Assembly (NCBI RefSeq): GCF_033449965.1
Contig: NZ_CP137761.1
Coordinates: forward strand, 1,426,001-1,490,000
Length of the DNA stretch: 64,000 nt
Reading direction: 5' to 3'
DNA from: Bacillus sp. T3
Lineage (GTDB): Bacteria; Bacillota; Bacilli; Bacillales; Cytobacillaceae
Made by a program: the position numbers and the translations under genes. The notes under the pieces were generated by a model. It was not told where the DNA came from. It saw only the letters and a program-made list of their open reading frames with translations, and did not search any database. Shown here piece after piece: positions 16,362-25,089 of this stretch (the first letter of the stretch is position 1; each line of letters begins with the position of its first letter).

Positions 16362-17365
16362 TGAAAAAAATCATTATCCCTCTCCTAGGGTTATTATTGA
16401 TTCCGTTTTTTACCGTTTATGCTGCTACTGATGCTAAGATCCAAATCGACATGGAGTATATTGTCATATCGCCAAGTCAAGACGGTTCCACTCAAGTAAT
16501 GGATATGGTTAACTATAAAAACCTAACGGATGAAGAATACAAGGGAGACGGACAGTCAGAAGGTGTTATTTCAGTACCATTACCAGAAGGTGCCACCAAT
16601 CTGCAAATGCTTGAGGAAACCGTAAAGTATAAAGAGACGGAAACTGGATTTGTTACGACTGACCCTATTCCTGCAAGTGGTTCGGTAACATTGCCATATA
16701 CTTATCAGGTGAAGTCAGGACAAGATATAGCGATTAAATTTAATCTTCCAATTGCAATGTATCAGGTATTGGTTCCTGAAGGATCTGGGAGTATTGAATT
16801 TAAAGATGCAAAGGTTGCAAGCCAAGAGTCTCTTAGCATCGATGAGAAAAATTATACAACCTATACAATCCAGAATATCCAAGCAAATCAAACTGTTACA
16901 CTTACTTATAATAAAGACAAACAACCAAGTGCAAGTGGTACAACTCAATCGCAAACTGGTGGAACAGATACAACTAGTGATACGGGTGTAGGGAATGTAA
17001 CGAAATCGGCTCCAGATTTCCATAACCCTGGTCATCTTCGTATGTGGAATCAGTCGGCTCTGAATAAATTCAATCCCCATTATTTAATGATTGTTTTAGG
17101 TGCGATCTTACTTGCTGGAATTGGTTACGTCTCTTATTTTTCTTGGAAAAATAAGGTGAAGAATCAGAACAGAAACGCAGATAAGGAAGAACAGGCATTT
17201 AAACATCTTATGGCCAAGCAAAAGGCCATTTTGGATAAAATTTTAGAATTAGAAGAAGCACTAGATAAAGGGCAAATATCTGAAAGTGACTATCATGCCA
17301 AGTTGGAGGCCTACAAACAGCATCTTGTCCAGGTGAAGTTAAGTCTGAATCAATTTGTTGAATAA
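16358..17365 (+). CDS. Unassigned exported, membrane-anchored protein inside the ccm cluster
   Basis: I do not recognise a named family. The 335-residue protein has a signal peptide (about 1-23), a beta-rich outer domain (MEYIVISPSQDGSTQ, VISVPLPEGATNLQ, GSVTLPYTYQV), a Thr/Gly/Ser linker near 190-215, a transmembrane helix (about 243-262) and a cytoplasmic coiled tail with LEEALDKGQISESDYHAKLE. That layout copies the product of 11925. It overlaps the ccmI-like gene (ATGA) and ends 25 nt before ccmA, so it is embedded in the operon. ATG 16361 is an alternative start. Confidence 0.8.
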   Translation: MMKKIIIPLLGLLLIPFFTVYAATDAKIQIDMEYIVISPSQDGSTQVMDMVNYKNLTDEEYKGDGQSEGVISVPLPEGATNLQMLEETVKYKETETGFVTTDPIPASGSVTLPYTYQVKSGQDIAIKFNLPIAMYQVLVPEGSGSIEFKDAKVASQESLSIDEKNYTTYTIQNIQANQTVTLTYNKDKQPSASGTTQSQTGGTDTTSDTGVGNVTKSAPDFHNPGHLRMWNQSALNKFNPHYLMIVLGAILLAGIGYVSYFSWKNKVKNQNRNADKEEQAFKHLMAKQKAILDKILELEEALDKGQISESDYHAKLEAYKQHLVQVKLSLNQFVE

Positions 17366-17390
17366 CAACTGGTGTGGGGAGGGCCTCTAA

Positions 17391-18092
17391 GTGATTCAAA
17401 TAAAGAAACTAATAAAACAAGCAGATACGAAATTGATTTTAAGAGGCATTAATTTGTCTATTGAAAAAGGTGAAACAGTTGCCATATTAGGTCCTAATGG
17501 AGCTGGGAAAAGTACCTTGTTAAAGGTCATTGCAACCCTTATTAAACCTTCTAGCGGAGAAGTGAAAATTAACGGGCTTGACTTAAAGAAAAACGGAAAT
17601 GATATAAAAAAGCTAATGGGGTATCTACCCCATTCTAGCCTATTATATGAACACTATTCTCCGCTTGATAATCTTGTTTTCTTTGGGAATCTATACGGGG
17701 TAAAAGATGTAGAGGAAAAAGCGGTAAAACTTATAAAAGATGTTGGTCTATCTTTCTTTTTAAAAGAGCCAGTAAAAAATTTCTCCCGTGGGATGATTCA
17801 GCGGACTGCCATTGCAAGAGCCATTATCCATGAACCAGAATTATTGCTGTTAGATGAACCGCATACAGGTTTAGATCAAGGTGCAATTAGCATTTTGAAT
17901 GATGTAATTATTTCGATGAAACAAAAGGGCGCCACCACTTTAATGGTCACCCATGATTTTAAACAAGCAGCAGAAATTTGTGATCGGATTATCATAATTA
18001 AAGATGGAAAAGTAGCCGATGATTTTAAAATTAGCGAAAATCAAATTGATTTTGTCACAGAAAAATATTTACAACATACGGAGGGAGTATAA
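17391..18092 (+). CDS. ccmA: Heme exporter ATP-binding protein CcmA
   Basis: A 233-residue ABC ATPase with Walker A GPNGAGKST (about 34-42), signature FSRGMIQRTAIARA, Walker B LLLLDEPHTGLD and the switch histidine in MVTHD. With CcmB and CcmC it releases holo-CcmE from CcmC by ATP hydrolysis. GMxQR instead of GGxxQR in the signature is typical of CcmA and supports the call over a generic transporter. The start is GTG at 17391 after GGGGAGGGCC. Its TAA overlaps the ccmB ATG by one base. Confidence 0.88.
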   Translation: MIQIKKLIKQADTKLILRGINLSIEKGETVAILGPNGAGKSTLLKVIATLIKPSSGEVKINGLDLKKNGNDIKKLMGYLPHSSLLYEHYSPLDNLVFFGNLYGVKDVEEKAVKLIKDVGLSFFLKEPVKNFSRGMIQRTAIARAIIHEPELLLLDEPHTGLDQGAISILNDVIISMKQKGATTLMVTHDFKQAAEICDRIIIIKDGKVADDFKISENQIDFVTEKYLQHTEGV

Positions 18093-18771
18093 TGAACTTC
18101 TTTAAAACTGCCCTCTTGATTGCTCAAAAAGATTTGTATTCAGAACTGAAGACAAAGCAAGTGTTAGCGACGATGATCATTTTTGCAGGGCTAGTCATTT
18201 TAGTTTTTAGTTTTGCGTTTGATCCATCCAATAACATGACGAAAGCGGTAATTCCAGGTGTGATTTGGGTTATCATCGTGTTCTCAGGAATACTAGGCTT
18301 AAACCGCTCATTTCTCTCAGAACAAAAAAATGATACAATGCAAGGTCTTCTCATCGCACCGATGGAACCGGCAAGTATTTATTTAGGAAAACTGATAGCT
18401 AATTTTACGATGATGATCATTGTGGAGTTAGTTGCAATCCCATTTTTGTTCTTACTATTTGATTTTAGACTACTCGGAAGTTTGCCATACTTTATTCTTG
18501 TTCTTTTTATTGGAAGTTTTGGCTTTGTCAGTATCGGAACCTTCTTGGCATCGCTTGCTTCAAACTCGAAGAGCAGTGAAATGCTGTTACCGTTACTATT
18601 ATTTCCGATTACGGCTCCTATCTTAATCGGTGCTGTACAAGCTACAAGAAATATCCTTACTAATCTAGAGAAGCTCCAGATGCGATTGCTTGGATGCAGT
18701 TAATTGCTGCATATGATGTTATCTTCTTTGTTCTTTGCTTCTTGTTAATTGAATACGTTCTGGAGGTATAA
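18092..18771 (+). CDS. ccmB: Heme exporter membrane protein CcmB, frameshifted near 18671
   Basis: The frame from 18092 gives six transmembrane helices and CcmB motifs (NDTMQGLLIAPMEPASIYLGK) but then stops early after TRNILTN. Inserting one base in CTAGAGAAGC restores EEAPDAIAWMQLIAAYDVIF and a last helix ending IEYVLEV-stop at 18771, a normal length of about 226. The lost base is probably an A in GAAGAAG. CcmB is the permease partner of CcmA. The ccmC ribosome binding site GGAGGT lies in its last codons. Read as intact with a sequencing indel. Confidence 0.85.
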
Positions 18772-18773
18772 AT

Positions 18774-19532
18774 ATGAGTGTAAGTGTAAAAAAGGAGCGA
18801 AACGCTTCAATGCCTGCTCCCCCAACCATTGAAAAAGCATCAATGCTTCAAAAAATACTAGGATGGGCATCACTGATTCTGGCTATTGTCGGTCTATCTT
18901 TAGTCTTTTTCTATGCACCAATTGAAAAGACAATGGGGGTTGTGTATCAGATATTCTACGTGCATGTTCCAATTGCGTGGATCGGTTTCGCAGCTTTCTT
19001 TGTTACTTTTGTCTTTAGTATTCTTTTTCTAGTAAAAAGAAAGCGGATTTATGATACGTATGCCTATGTTTCAGCAGAAATTGGAGTTGTATTTTTAACA
19101 CTTACGTTAATTACTGGATCCATTTGGGCAAGATCATCTTGGAACACTTGGTGGTCATGGGAACCACGTTTAACTACGGCTCTTATACTTTGGTTTATCT
19201 ATGTTGCATACTTAATGGTTCGTCAAATGGATGGAGTTTGGGAGAAGAAAGCCAGATTAGCAGCTGTTTTTGGAATTATTGGATTCGTCGATGTTCCGAT
19301 CGTATTTATGGCTATTCGTTGGTGGAATACAAAATTCCATCCTGTTGTGTTTGGAGAAGGGAAGAACCAATCAGGCGGAGGAATTGAGCCTGAAATGCTG
19401 ACAGCTTTACTTACGATGATTGCCTTTACAACAGTTTTATATATTTTCCTTCTTGTTCGAGGAGTAGGTTTTGAGAAATTGAAACATAAGTTTGAGCAAT
19501 ATAAAGAGCAAGTAAGAGAAGCGATTAAATAA
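18774..19532 (+). CDS. ccmC: Heme handling protein CcmC
   Basis: A 252-residue protein of the heme handling family with six transmembrane helices. The tryptophan-rich motif reads WNTWWSWEPRLTTALILW, with Glu in place of the Asp of the classical WGxxWxWD form. Conserved histidines lie in FYVHVPIAW and TKFHPVVF. CcmC attaches heme to CcmE. The gene follows ccmB by two bases and precedes ccmD. The 23-residue hydrophilic N-terminal extension before the first helix is unremarkable. Confidence 0.9.
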   Translation: MSVSVKKERNASMPAPPTIEKASMLQKILGWASLILAIVGLSLVFFYAPIEKTMGVVYQIFYVHVPIAWIGFAAFFVTFVFSILFLVKRKRIYDTYAYVSAEIGVVFLTLTLITGSIWARSSWNTWWSWEPRLTTALILWFIYVAYLMVRQMDGVWEKKARLAAVFGIIGFVDVPIVFMAIRWWNTKFHPVVFGEGKNQSGGGIEPEMLTALLTMIAFTTVLYIFLLVRGVGFEKLKHKFEQYKEQVREAIK

Positions 19533-19545
19533 GGAGGCTAAAAAG

Positions 19546-19668
19546 ATGAATTACGTGATAGCTGCCTACGCAATTTCGAGTGTAACGATTATAGCATATG
19601 TATTTCTTCATGGTTTACGTCAAGCAAAACTCCAGAAAGAAATCGAATTTCTAAAGCAATTAGATTAA
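19546..19668 (+). CDS. ccmD: Small membrane protein CcmD
   Basis: A 40-residue protein with one transmembrane helix (about residues 3-22) followed by a charged helix (LRQAKLQKEIEFLKQLD), the CcmD pattern. It has its own AAGGAGG site and starts 14 nt after ccmC. CcmD releases holo-CcmE from the CcmABC complex. Identity rests on size, topology and position, since sequence is poorly conserved in this family. Confidence 0.8.
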   Translation: MNYVIAAYAISSVTIIAYVFLHGLRQAKLQKEIEFLKQLD

Positions 19669-19768
19669 TAATATGAAATATAAGAGTTCTGTTGGTAACA
19701 GGCTCTGTCCTGGTAAAAACCTAACTTTTGATTGGGAATTATAAAGAAAGATCCAGGGAGAAATACTG

Positions 19769-20275
19769 ATGAAAAAACCTAGTATCAAAATCCTCGTTTT
19801 AGCTGGTGTAATTGGCCTGTTTGTTTATTTTGGGATCTCCCTTGCGACAAAAGGTGAACATACAGATGTTGGTGAGGCTGCATACAACTTTGAATTAGAG
19901 GACATTAACGGAAAAGTAACGAAGCTGTCTGATTACAAGGGGCAGATGGTCGTTGTTAACTATTTTGCCACCTGGTGCGGACCCTGTGTGGATGAGGCTC
20001 CAGAGCTTCAAGCGTTTGAAACGGAATACGGTGATAAGTATAAATTGCTTATTTTGGATCTTGGGGAAACACAAGACCGAGTGAAAAAATTTGTAAAAAA
20101 GCATAAAACGACTTCTACCTATTTATTTGACTTCAACAGAAAAGTTTCTAAGCAATACAATGTTACTGGTCAACCTGAAACCTTCATCATCGATAAGCAA
20201 GGGATTATCCGGGAACACTATATCGGACCCATTACAAAAGATGAACTATATGATTTAACGACAAAATATGAATAA
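19769..20275 (+). CDS. Membrane-anchored thioredoxin-like protein (CcmG/ResA type)
   Basis: A 168-residue thiol-disulfide oxidoreductase with an N-terminal anchor (about 6-25) and a TlpA-type thioredoxin fold. The active site is WCGPC (C70, C73) and the cis-proline segment is GQPETFIID. ResA and CcmG reduce the CXXCH disulfide of apocytochrome c outside the membrane. Its place at the end of the ccm cluster suggests the CcmG role. It is separated from ccmD by 100 bp and may have its own promoter. The ribosome binding site is CCAGGGAG. Other TlpA-like functions cannot be excluded. Confidence 0.85.
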   Translation: MKKPSIKILVLAGVIGLFVYFGISLATKGEHTDVGEAAYNFELEDINGKVTKLSDYKGQMVVVNYFATWCGPCVDEAPELQAFETEYGDKYKLLILDLGETQDRVKKFVKKHKTTSTYLFDFNRKVSKQYNVTGQPETFIIDKQGIIREHYIGPITKDELYDLTTKYE

Positions 20276-20281
20276 GCAAGT

Positions 20282-20315
20282 GGGCACAATGCGATGAGCA
20301 TTGTGCCTTTTTTTT
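20282..20315 (+). terminator. Terminator closing the ccm island
   Basis: GGCACAATGC, loop GATGA, and GCATTGTGCC, followed by nine T residues. Confidence 0.95.
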
Positions 20316-20358
20316 GCCTATCTAACATGAAATGAAAGTTCTAGTTTGGTCAAGCAGG

Positions 20359-20366
20359 CATACATT
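20359..20366 (+). promoter_or_regulatory. Probable sigma-E type -10 element of the spoIIIA operon
   Basis: CATACATT matches the mother-cell sigma-E -10 consensus CATACANT and lies 38 nt before the spoIIIAA start. spoIIIA is a sigma-E operon in B. subtilis. The -35 region is not obvious. Confidence 0.55.
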
Positions 20367-20403
20367 TTAAATAATGAGAGGTAGACCATGAGGAGGAGAG
20401 ATT

Positions 20404-21326
20404 GTGGAAACCGTTCTAGCCTTTTTACCGAAAAACATTTCAGACCTTTTTTCTTCTGTTCCTCCAACGATTAAAAGCAGGATTGAGGAAATAAGAGTTC
20501 GCATTAATCGACCAATCGAAATAACAAGTGGCGGAATGCCTCATTTTTTATCCTATAATGCCACAGCCGAGGATGCTGTTCAACTGCTAAGCAAAATTAG
20601 TCATTTTTCCATTTATACAATAGAAGAAGAGCTAAAACGTGGATATGTAACGATAGCAGGTGGACACGGGTTGGGCTTGCGGGCAAAGTTATTTTAGAAA
20701 ATGGCCAAGTTAAAGCGATCCAGAATATTTCATCCTTTAATATTCGTATTGCTAAGGAGAAAATTGGGATCGCTGAACCGTTGATCCCATATTTGTGTGA
20801 AGAGCAATGGCTTCATACCATGATCATTGGTCCGCCGCAAACGGGGAAAACCACCCTCCTTCGGGATATTGCCAGAATCGTTTCGACAGGTAATCCTTCA
20901 CGTGGGATCGTTCCAAAAAAAATTGGAATCGTCGATGAGCGTTCAGAAATAGCTGGATCCGTAAATGGAATCCCACAACTCACCTTTGGACCTCGTGTTG
21001 ATGTGCTTGATGCCTGTCCAAAGGCTGAAGGAATGATGATGATGATTAGGTCGATGAGTCCTGATGTATTAATTGTTGATGAAATTGGGCGCAAGGAGGA
21101 TACCGAAGCGATATTAGAGGCTGTCCATGCAGGTATCATTTTAATCATGACGACTCATGGAAACACTCTGGCCGAAATTCAACAGCGTCCATCGCTTCAG
21201 GCCATTCTCAAGCAAGGGGTATTTCAGCGCTTTATTGAACTTAATCGGAACAGTGGACCTGGAACGATAGCCTATATAAAAAATGGTTCAGGAAAAGAGA
21301 TTTTTCAAAAAGCGAGAGTGAACTAG
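20404..21326 (+). CDS. spoIIIAA: Stage III sporulation protein AA, frameshifted near 20667
   Basis: SpoIIIAA is the cytoplasmic ATPase of the SpoIIIA-SpoIIQ channel that links mother cell and forespore. The first frame runs from GTG 20404 (AGGAGGAG site) to TIAGGHG and then reads out of frame. Restoring one base, probably C in CAC(C)GGG, gives GGHRVGLAGKVILENGQVKA and joins the second frame, with Walker A GPPQTGKTT, Walker B DVLIVDEIG and MTTHG. The repaired length of about 307 residues is normal. The break is most likely a sequencing indel. Confidence 0.9.
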
Positions 21327-21327
21327 C

Positions 21328-21843
21328 ATGATGAAACTAATTGGTGCGGTGTTCATCATAGTAGCAACGACTTGGACAGGTTTTGAGGCGTCGAGACATT
21401 TAAGTGAGAGGCCACGCCAGCTGCGAATGTTAAAATCAGCACTACAATCCTTGGATGCAGAAATTATGTATGGACATACACCGTTACATGAAGCTGCCAG
21501 AAGATTAACAACCCAAATAGCAAAACCGCTTTCATGGTTTTTTGAAAGCTTTGCAGCAAGATTAACTAGTGCTGAGACAACTGTTAAGATCGCCTGGGAG
21601 GAGAGTCTTAATGAAATCTGGAAGCTAACGGCATTAAAACAGGGAGAATATGAAATCATGAAGCAGTTTGGAGAAACGCTTGGACGGCATGATCGTGTTT
21701 CACAGCAGAAACAAATTTTACTGGCGTTGGCACATTTAGAAAGAGAAGAGCATGATGCCTATGAAAGGCAAGCAAAATACGAAAAAATGGTGAAGAGCTT
21801 GGGGTTCCTATCAGGGTTATTATTAATCATCCTTCTATTGTAG
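21328..21843 (+). CDS. spoIIIAB: Stage III sporulation protein AB
   Basis: A 171-residue protein with terminal hydrophobic segments (about 2-18 and 153-171) around a helical domain (RPRQLRMLKSALQSLDAEIMYG, a conserved SpoIIIAB block, begins near 30). The soluble part resembles type II secretion GspF domains in solved homologues. The start lies one base after the spoIIIAA stop. Length is as in Bacillus. It is part of the spoIIIA channel operon. Confidence 0.92.
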   Translation: MMKLIGAVFIIVATTWTGFEASRHLSERPRQLRMLKSALQSLDAEIMYGHTPLHEAARRLTTQIAKPLSWFFESFAARLTSAETTVKIAWEESLNEIWKLTALKQGEYEIMKQFGETLGRHDRVSQQKQILLALAHLEREEHDAYERQAKYEKMVKSLGFLSGLLLIILLL

Positions 21844-21921
21844 GAGGCTGTCTGTATGAATTGTAATTCTGTACATTAGTAAATCACGTTAAGCAGATTG
21901 TTGTACTTAGGAGGAGAAACG

Positions 21922-22128
21922 ATGGGGTTAGAAGTGGATGTGATTTTTAAAATTGCTGGAGTCGGAATCGTTGTAGCCTTCTTGCATACGATACTGGATC
22001 AAGTAGGGAAGAAGGAATATGCACAATGGGTTACCCTATTTGGATTTATTTATATTCTGTTTATGGTTGCATCCATTGTTGATGATTTGTTTCAAAAAAT
22101 CAAATCGGTGTTTCTATTTCAGGGATAG
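21922..22128 (+). CDS. spoIIIAC: Stage III sporulation protein AC
   Basis: A 68-residue protein, exactly the family length, with two transmembrane helices (about 10-28 and 38-55) and the conserved LHTILDQVGKKEYAQW loop. The ATG at 21922 follows GGAGGAG; a TTG at 21898 upstream is discounted. A 78 bp gap separates it from spoIIIAB. Confidence 0.92.
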   Translation: MGLEVDVIFKIAGVGIVVAFLHTILDQVGKKEYAQWVTLFGFIYILFMVASIVDDLFQKIKSVFLFQG

Positions 22129-22141
22129 GGGGGATGAACGA

Positions 22142-22530
22142 TTGAAATTCTACAAATTGTTGGAATTGCCTTAGTTTCTACCTTCCTTGCGTTGATTTTA
22201 AAAGAACAAAAACCAAACTTCGCGTTCCTGTTAATCGTTTTTGTTGGCTGCGCCATATTTTTATTTCTTGTTGATCAAATCTATGGAATCATCCAAATGA
22301 TTGAAAAAATAGCGATTAATGCGAATGTAAACATCATCTATGTTGAGACCATTTTGAAAATAATTGGAATTGCGTATATTGCAGAATTTGCTGCACAGAT
22401 CACAAAGGATGCAGGCCAGGGGGCGATTGCCTCGAAAATTGAGTTGGCAGGGAAAATCTTAATTTTAGCAATGGCGATCCCGATTTTAACGGTGATGATT
22501 GAAACCATTATTAAGCTGATTCCTAATTAA
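22142..22530 (+). CDS. spoIIIAD: Stage III sporulation protein AD, start region disturbed
   Basis: The frame reads EILQIVGIALVSTFLALIL, then KEQKPNFAF and TKDAGQGAIASKIELAGKIL, clear SpoIIIAD with about 130 residues and four hydrophobic segments. No proper start codon is in frame at the 5' end: the frame opens after TGA with ACG ATT. The TTG at 22142, eight bases from GGGGGG, fits if one base is missing just after it; ATG 22134 fits if one base is extra. Either implies an indel within 22134-22146, like the others nearby. True AUU initiation is less likely. Confidence 0.82.
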
Positions 22531-22562
22531 TCCAGGCTAATCCCTTTGTTAAAAGAGGTGAA

Positions 22563-23777
22563 ATGATGAAGCAACGGTTGCAGAAAATATCGATCTCGCT
22601 CCTGCCAATGATTTTAGTCTTTTGCCTTTTTTCGCTAAATGTACAAGCTGTTGAAGGCAATGAACCACTAGCAGAAGAAACCGTCACGACAGAAGATATA
22701 GTTGATTCGCAATTGAAGGGCTTAGAAATGGATGAGCTAAAACACTTTTGGGATGATATTGTTCATCAATATGGAGGATTTTTGCCAGAGAGCCAAAAGG
22801 GTAGCCTGTACGATTTTATCAAGGGAAGCAAGGATTTTTCGTTAAAGGAATGGTCAGCAGGACTATTTAAATTTGCGTTCCACGAATTAATTTCAAATGG
22901 AAAGCTGCTAGGGTCACTTATCATGTTAACTGTTTTTAGTATGTTTTTACAGTCGCTACAAAATGCTTTTGAAAAAGGAACAGTCAGCAAAGTCGCTTAT
23001 GCCATCGTGTTTATGGTGTTGATGATCATCGCCTTAAACAGCTTCCATATAGCGATGAATTATACGAATCAAGCTATTGGTTCCATGGTTGATTTTATCT
23101 TAGCCTTAATCCCCTTACTACTTGCCTTAATCGCTTCCTCTGGAGGGGTCATTTCAGCAGCCTTCTTTCATCCAGTTATTCTGTTCTTAATGAATGTTAG
23201 CGGAGTATTCATCCAAAATGTTATCCTACCAATGCTGTTTTTAGCGACCTTATTAAGTATTGTCAGCATATTAACTGAGCATTATAAAGTAACTCAATTG
23301 GCTGCGTTATTACGAAATTGGAGCATTGGATTACTAGGGATGTTTTTAACCATTTTTCTTGGGGTTATATCAGTACAGGGAGCATCGACCGCTGTAACAG
23401 ATGGTGTGGCGCTGAAAACAGCAAAATTTATTACGGGTAACTTTATACCTGTTATTGGAAGAATGTTTTCTGATGCTACAGATACGGTAATTAGCGCGTC
23501 AGTGGTGCTAAAGAATACGGTAGGGATTGCAGGGGTTGGAATCCTCCTTTTAATTGTCGCCTTTCCTGCACTCAAAATCTTAATTATTGCTTTTATATAT
23601 AAGTTTGCTGCAGCGATTCTACAACCTTTAGGTGGGGGACCGATTATATCGTGTCTCGACATCATCTCAAAAAGTGTGATTTATGTGTTTGCTGCGTTAG
23701 CAATTGTATCATTGATGTTTTTTTTAAGCATAACAGTCATTATCGCAGCTGGAAATTTAACGATGATGGTTAGGTAG
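22563..23777 (+). CDS. spoIIIAE: Stage III sporulation protein AE
   Basis: A 404-residue polytopic membrane protein with a signal-like N-terminus (to about residue 30), an acidic extracytoplasmic segment (about 30-95) and about eight transmembrane helices. Conserved blocks include GVISVQGASTAVTDGVALKT and LGGGPIISCLDIISKS. It is thought to form part of the SpoIIIA transmembrane apparatus. The ribosome binding site is AGAGGTG; ATG 22566 is an alternative start. Confidence 0.93.
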   Translation: MMKQRLQKISISLLPMILVFCLFSLNVQAVEGNEPLAEETVTTEDIVDSQLKGLEMDELKHFWDDIVHQYGGFLPESQKGSLYDFIKGSKDFSLKEWSAGLFKFAFHELISNGKLLGSLIMLTVFSMFLQSLQNAFEKGTVSKVAYAIVFMVLMIIALNSFHIAMNYTNQAIGSMVDFILALIPLLLALIASSGGVISAAFFHPVILFLMNVSGVFIQNVILPMLFLATLLSIVSILTEHYKVTQLAALLRNWSIGLLGMFLTIFLGVISVQGASTAVTDGVALKTAKFITGNFIPVIGRMFSDATDTVISASVVLKNTVGIAGVGILLLIVAFPALKILIIAFIYKFAAAILQPLGGGPIISCLDIISKSVIYVFAALAIVSLMFFLSITVIIAAGNLTMMVR

Positions 23778-23788
23778 GTGGGGAGTTA

Positions 23789-24423
23789 ATGGAATTTATT
23801 AAAGAATGGATAACCAATATTATCTTGTTTGTATTATTGGCTACTGTCATCGATATGCTACTTCCAAACTCTAACCTGCAAAAATACACAAAAATGGTAA
23901 CGGGCTTATTACTAATAGCCGTCATACTAACCCCAATCTTTAAATTAATTTCCAATGATTTTGAGGAAAGTATGGCAAAAATTTCGATTTGGGACAGTAA
24001 CAAATCTGGAAACATAGAAAATTTAATAGAAAACAAGAAAACAGAAATACAATCAACACAACAAGCATATATTTTAGAAACAATGGCTGTCCAACTAGAA
24101 AAGGATGCAAAAGAGGAGTTGATGGATCAATACGGACTAACGATTGCTAAAATAGATTTTCTTTTGAATGAAGACGACCAGCAAGCTTTCCCGGAAAACT
24201 TAAAGAAAGTCATTGTGAAACTGGAGCAGCCTGAAAGCACAGCTGAAGCTGTAGCGGTAGTAGAACCAGTTGATATTAGTACAAGCAATCCTCTTCCATC
24301 GAAGCGAGCAAATGAAAATGAATATGCGGACATCGCTTCACTTCTCTCGCAAAAATGGGATATAAAAGAGCAAACCATTGAGATAGAAATGGTAGAAGGG
24401 GGAAAACAGAGCAGAATGGATAA
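23789..24423 (+). CDS. spoIIIAF: Stage III sporulation protein AF (fused in frame to AG in this sequence)
   Basis: The start (MEFIKEWITNIILFVLLAT) has a GTGGGGAG site and gives two transmembrane helices (about 8-24 and 35-52) then a soluble ring-building-like domain ending near WDIKEQTIEIEM. In the given sequence the frame continues without a stop into SpoIIIAG. Adding one G to the run GGGGG at 24398-24402 would end AF at TAA 24423, overlapping the AG start, the expected arrangement. I therefore treat the fusion as a probable homopolymer error. Confidence 0.85.
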
Positions 24424-25075
24424 TGATAAAGGGCCGATATCAAGGTTAAAAAAGCTCCTTTCAAATAATCATGATCCCACTGGGAAAAAACCAGGGAAAT
24501 ATCAATATTTAGTCCTTGTATTAATCATTGGAGCTGCGATTATGTTGATAAGTAATCTATTTATGAATAATACAGCTAGTAATGAGTTACCCGTCTTCAA
24601 CAATGAAAAAGATAAACAGGTCAGTGAAGATGTACCAGCATTTGGCCAAAAAAGCACGAAACAAAATGATATTATCAAGACTTATGAGGATGCTTACGAA
24701 AATCAACTAAAAGAAGCACTTGAAGGAATACAAGGAGTGGGGGATGTAACTGTTGTCGTTAATGTCGATGCAACAGAAAAACAGGTATTGGAGAAAAATT
24801 CCAAAACACAAACACAAACAACAGATGAAACAGATCGCGAGGGTGGGAAGAGAAATGTAGAAGATTCCTCAAAGGAAGATTCCCTCGTTATCATTCGTGA
24901 AGGTGAAAATGAAGTACCAATCGTTGTAGAAACGAAGAAACCGGAAATACGCGGTGTTCTCATTGTGGCAAAGGGTGCAGACAATATCCAGGTGAAAAAA
25001 TGGATTGTAGAAGCCGTCACACGTGCTTTAGATGTACCAAGTCATCGGGTGGCAGTCATGCCTAAAAAAGGTTAA
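24416..25075 (+). CDS. spoIIIAG: Stage III sporulation protein AG
   Basis: From ATG 24416 (MDNDKGPISRLKKLLSN) this gives 219 residues: one transmembrane helix (about 35-53), an acidic linker, and the ring-forming domain (EALEGIQGVGDVTVVVNVDA, EVPIVVETKKPEIRGVLIVA, VTRALDVPSHRVAVMPKKG). SpoIIIAG forms a large ring in the channel, structurally like type III secretion rings. Upstream AGGGGG could serve as ribosome binding site. In the sequence as given it lies in the same open frame as spoIIIAF. Confidence 0.88.
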   Translation: MDNDKGPISRLKKLLSNNHDPTGKKPGKYQYLVLVLIIGAAIMLISNLFMNNTASNELPVFNNEKDKQVSEDVPAFGQKSTKQNDIIKTYEDAYENQLKEALEGIQGVGDVTVVVNVDATEKQVLEKNSKTQTQTTDETDREGGKRNVEDSSKEDSLVIIREGENEVPIVVETKKPEIRGVLIVAKGADNIQVKKWIVEAVTRALDVPSHRVAVMPKKG

Positions 25076-25089
25076 GGGGGAGTTATAAA

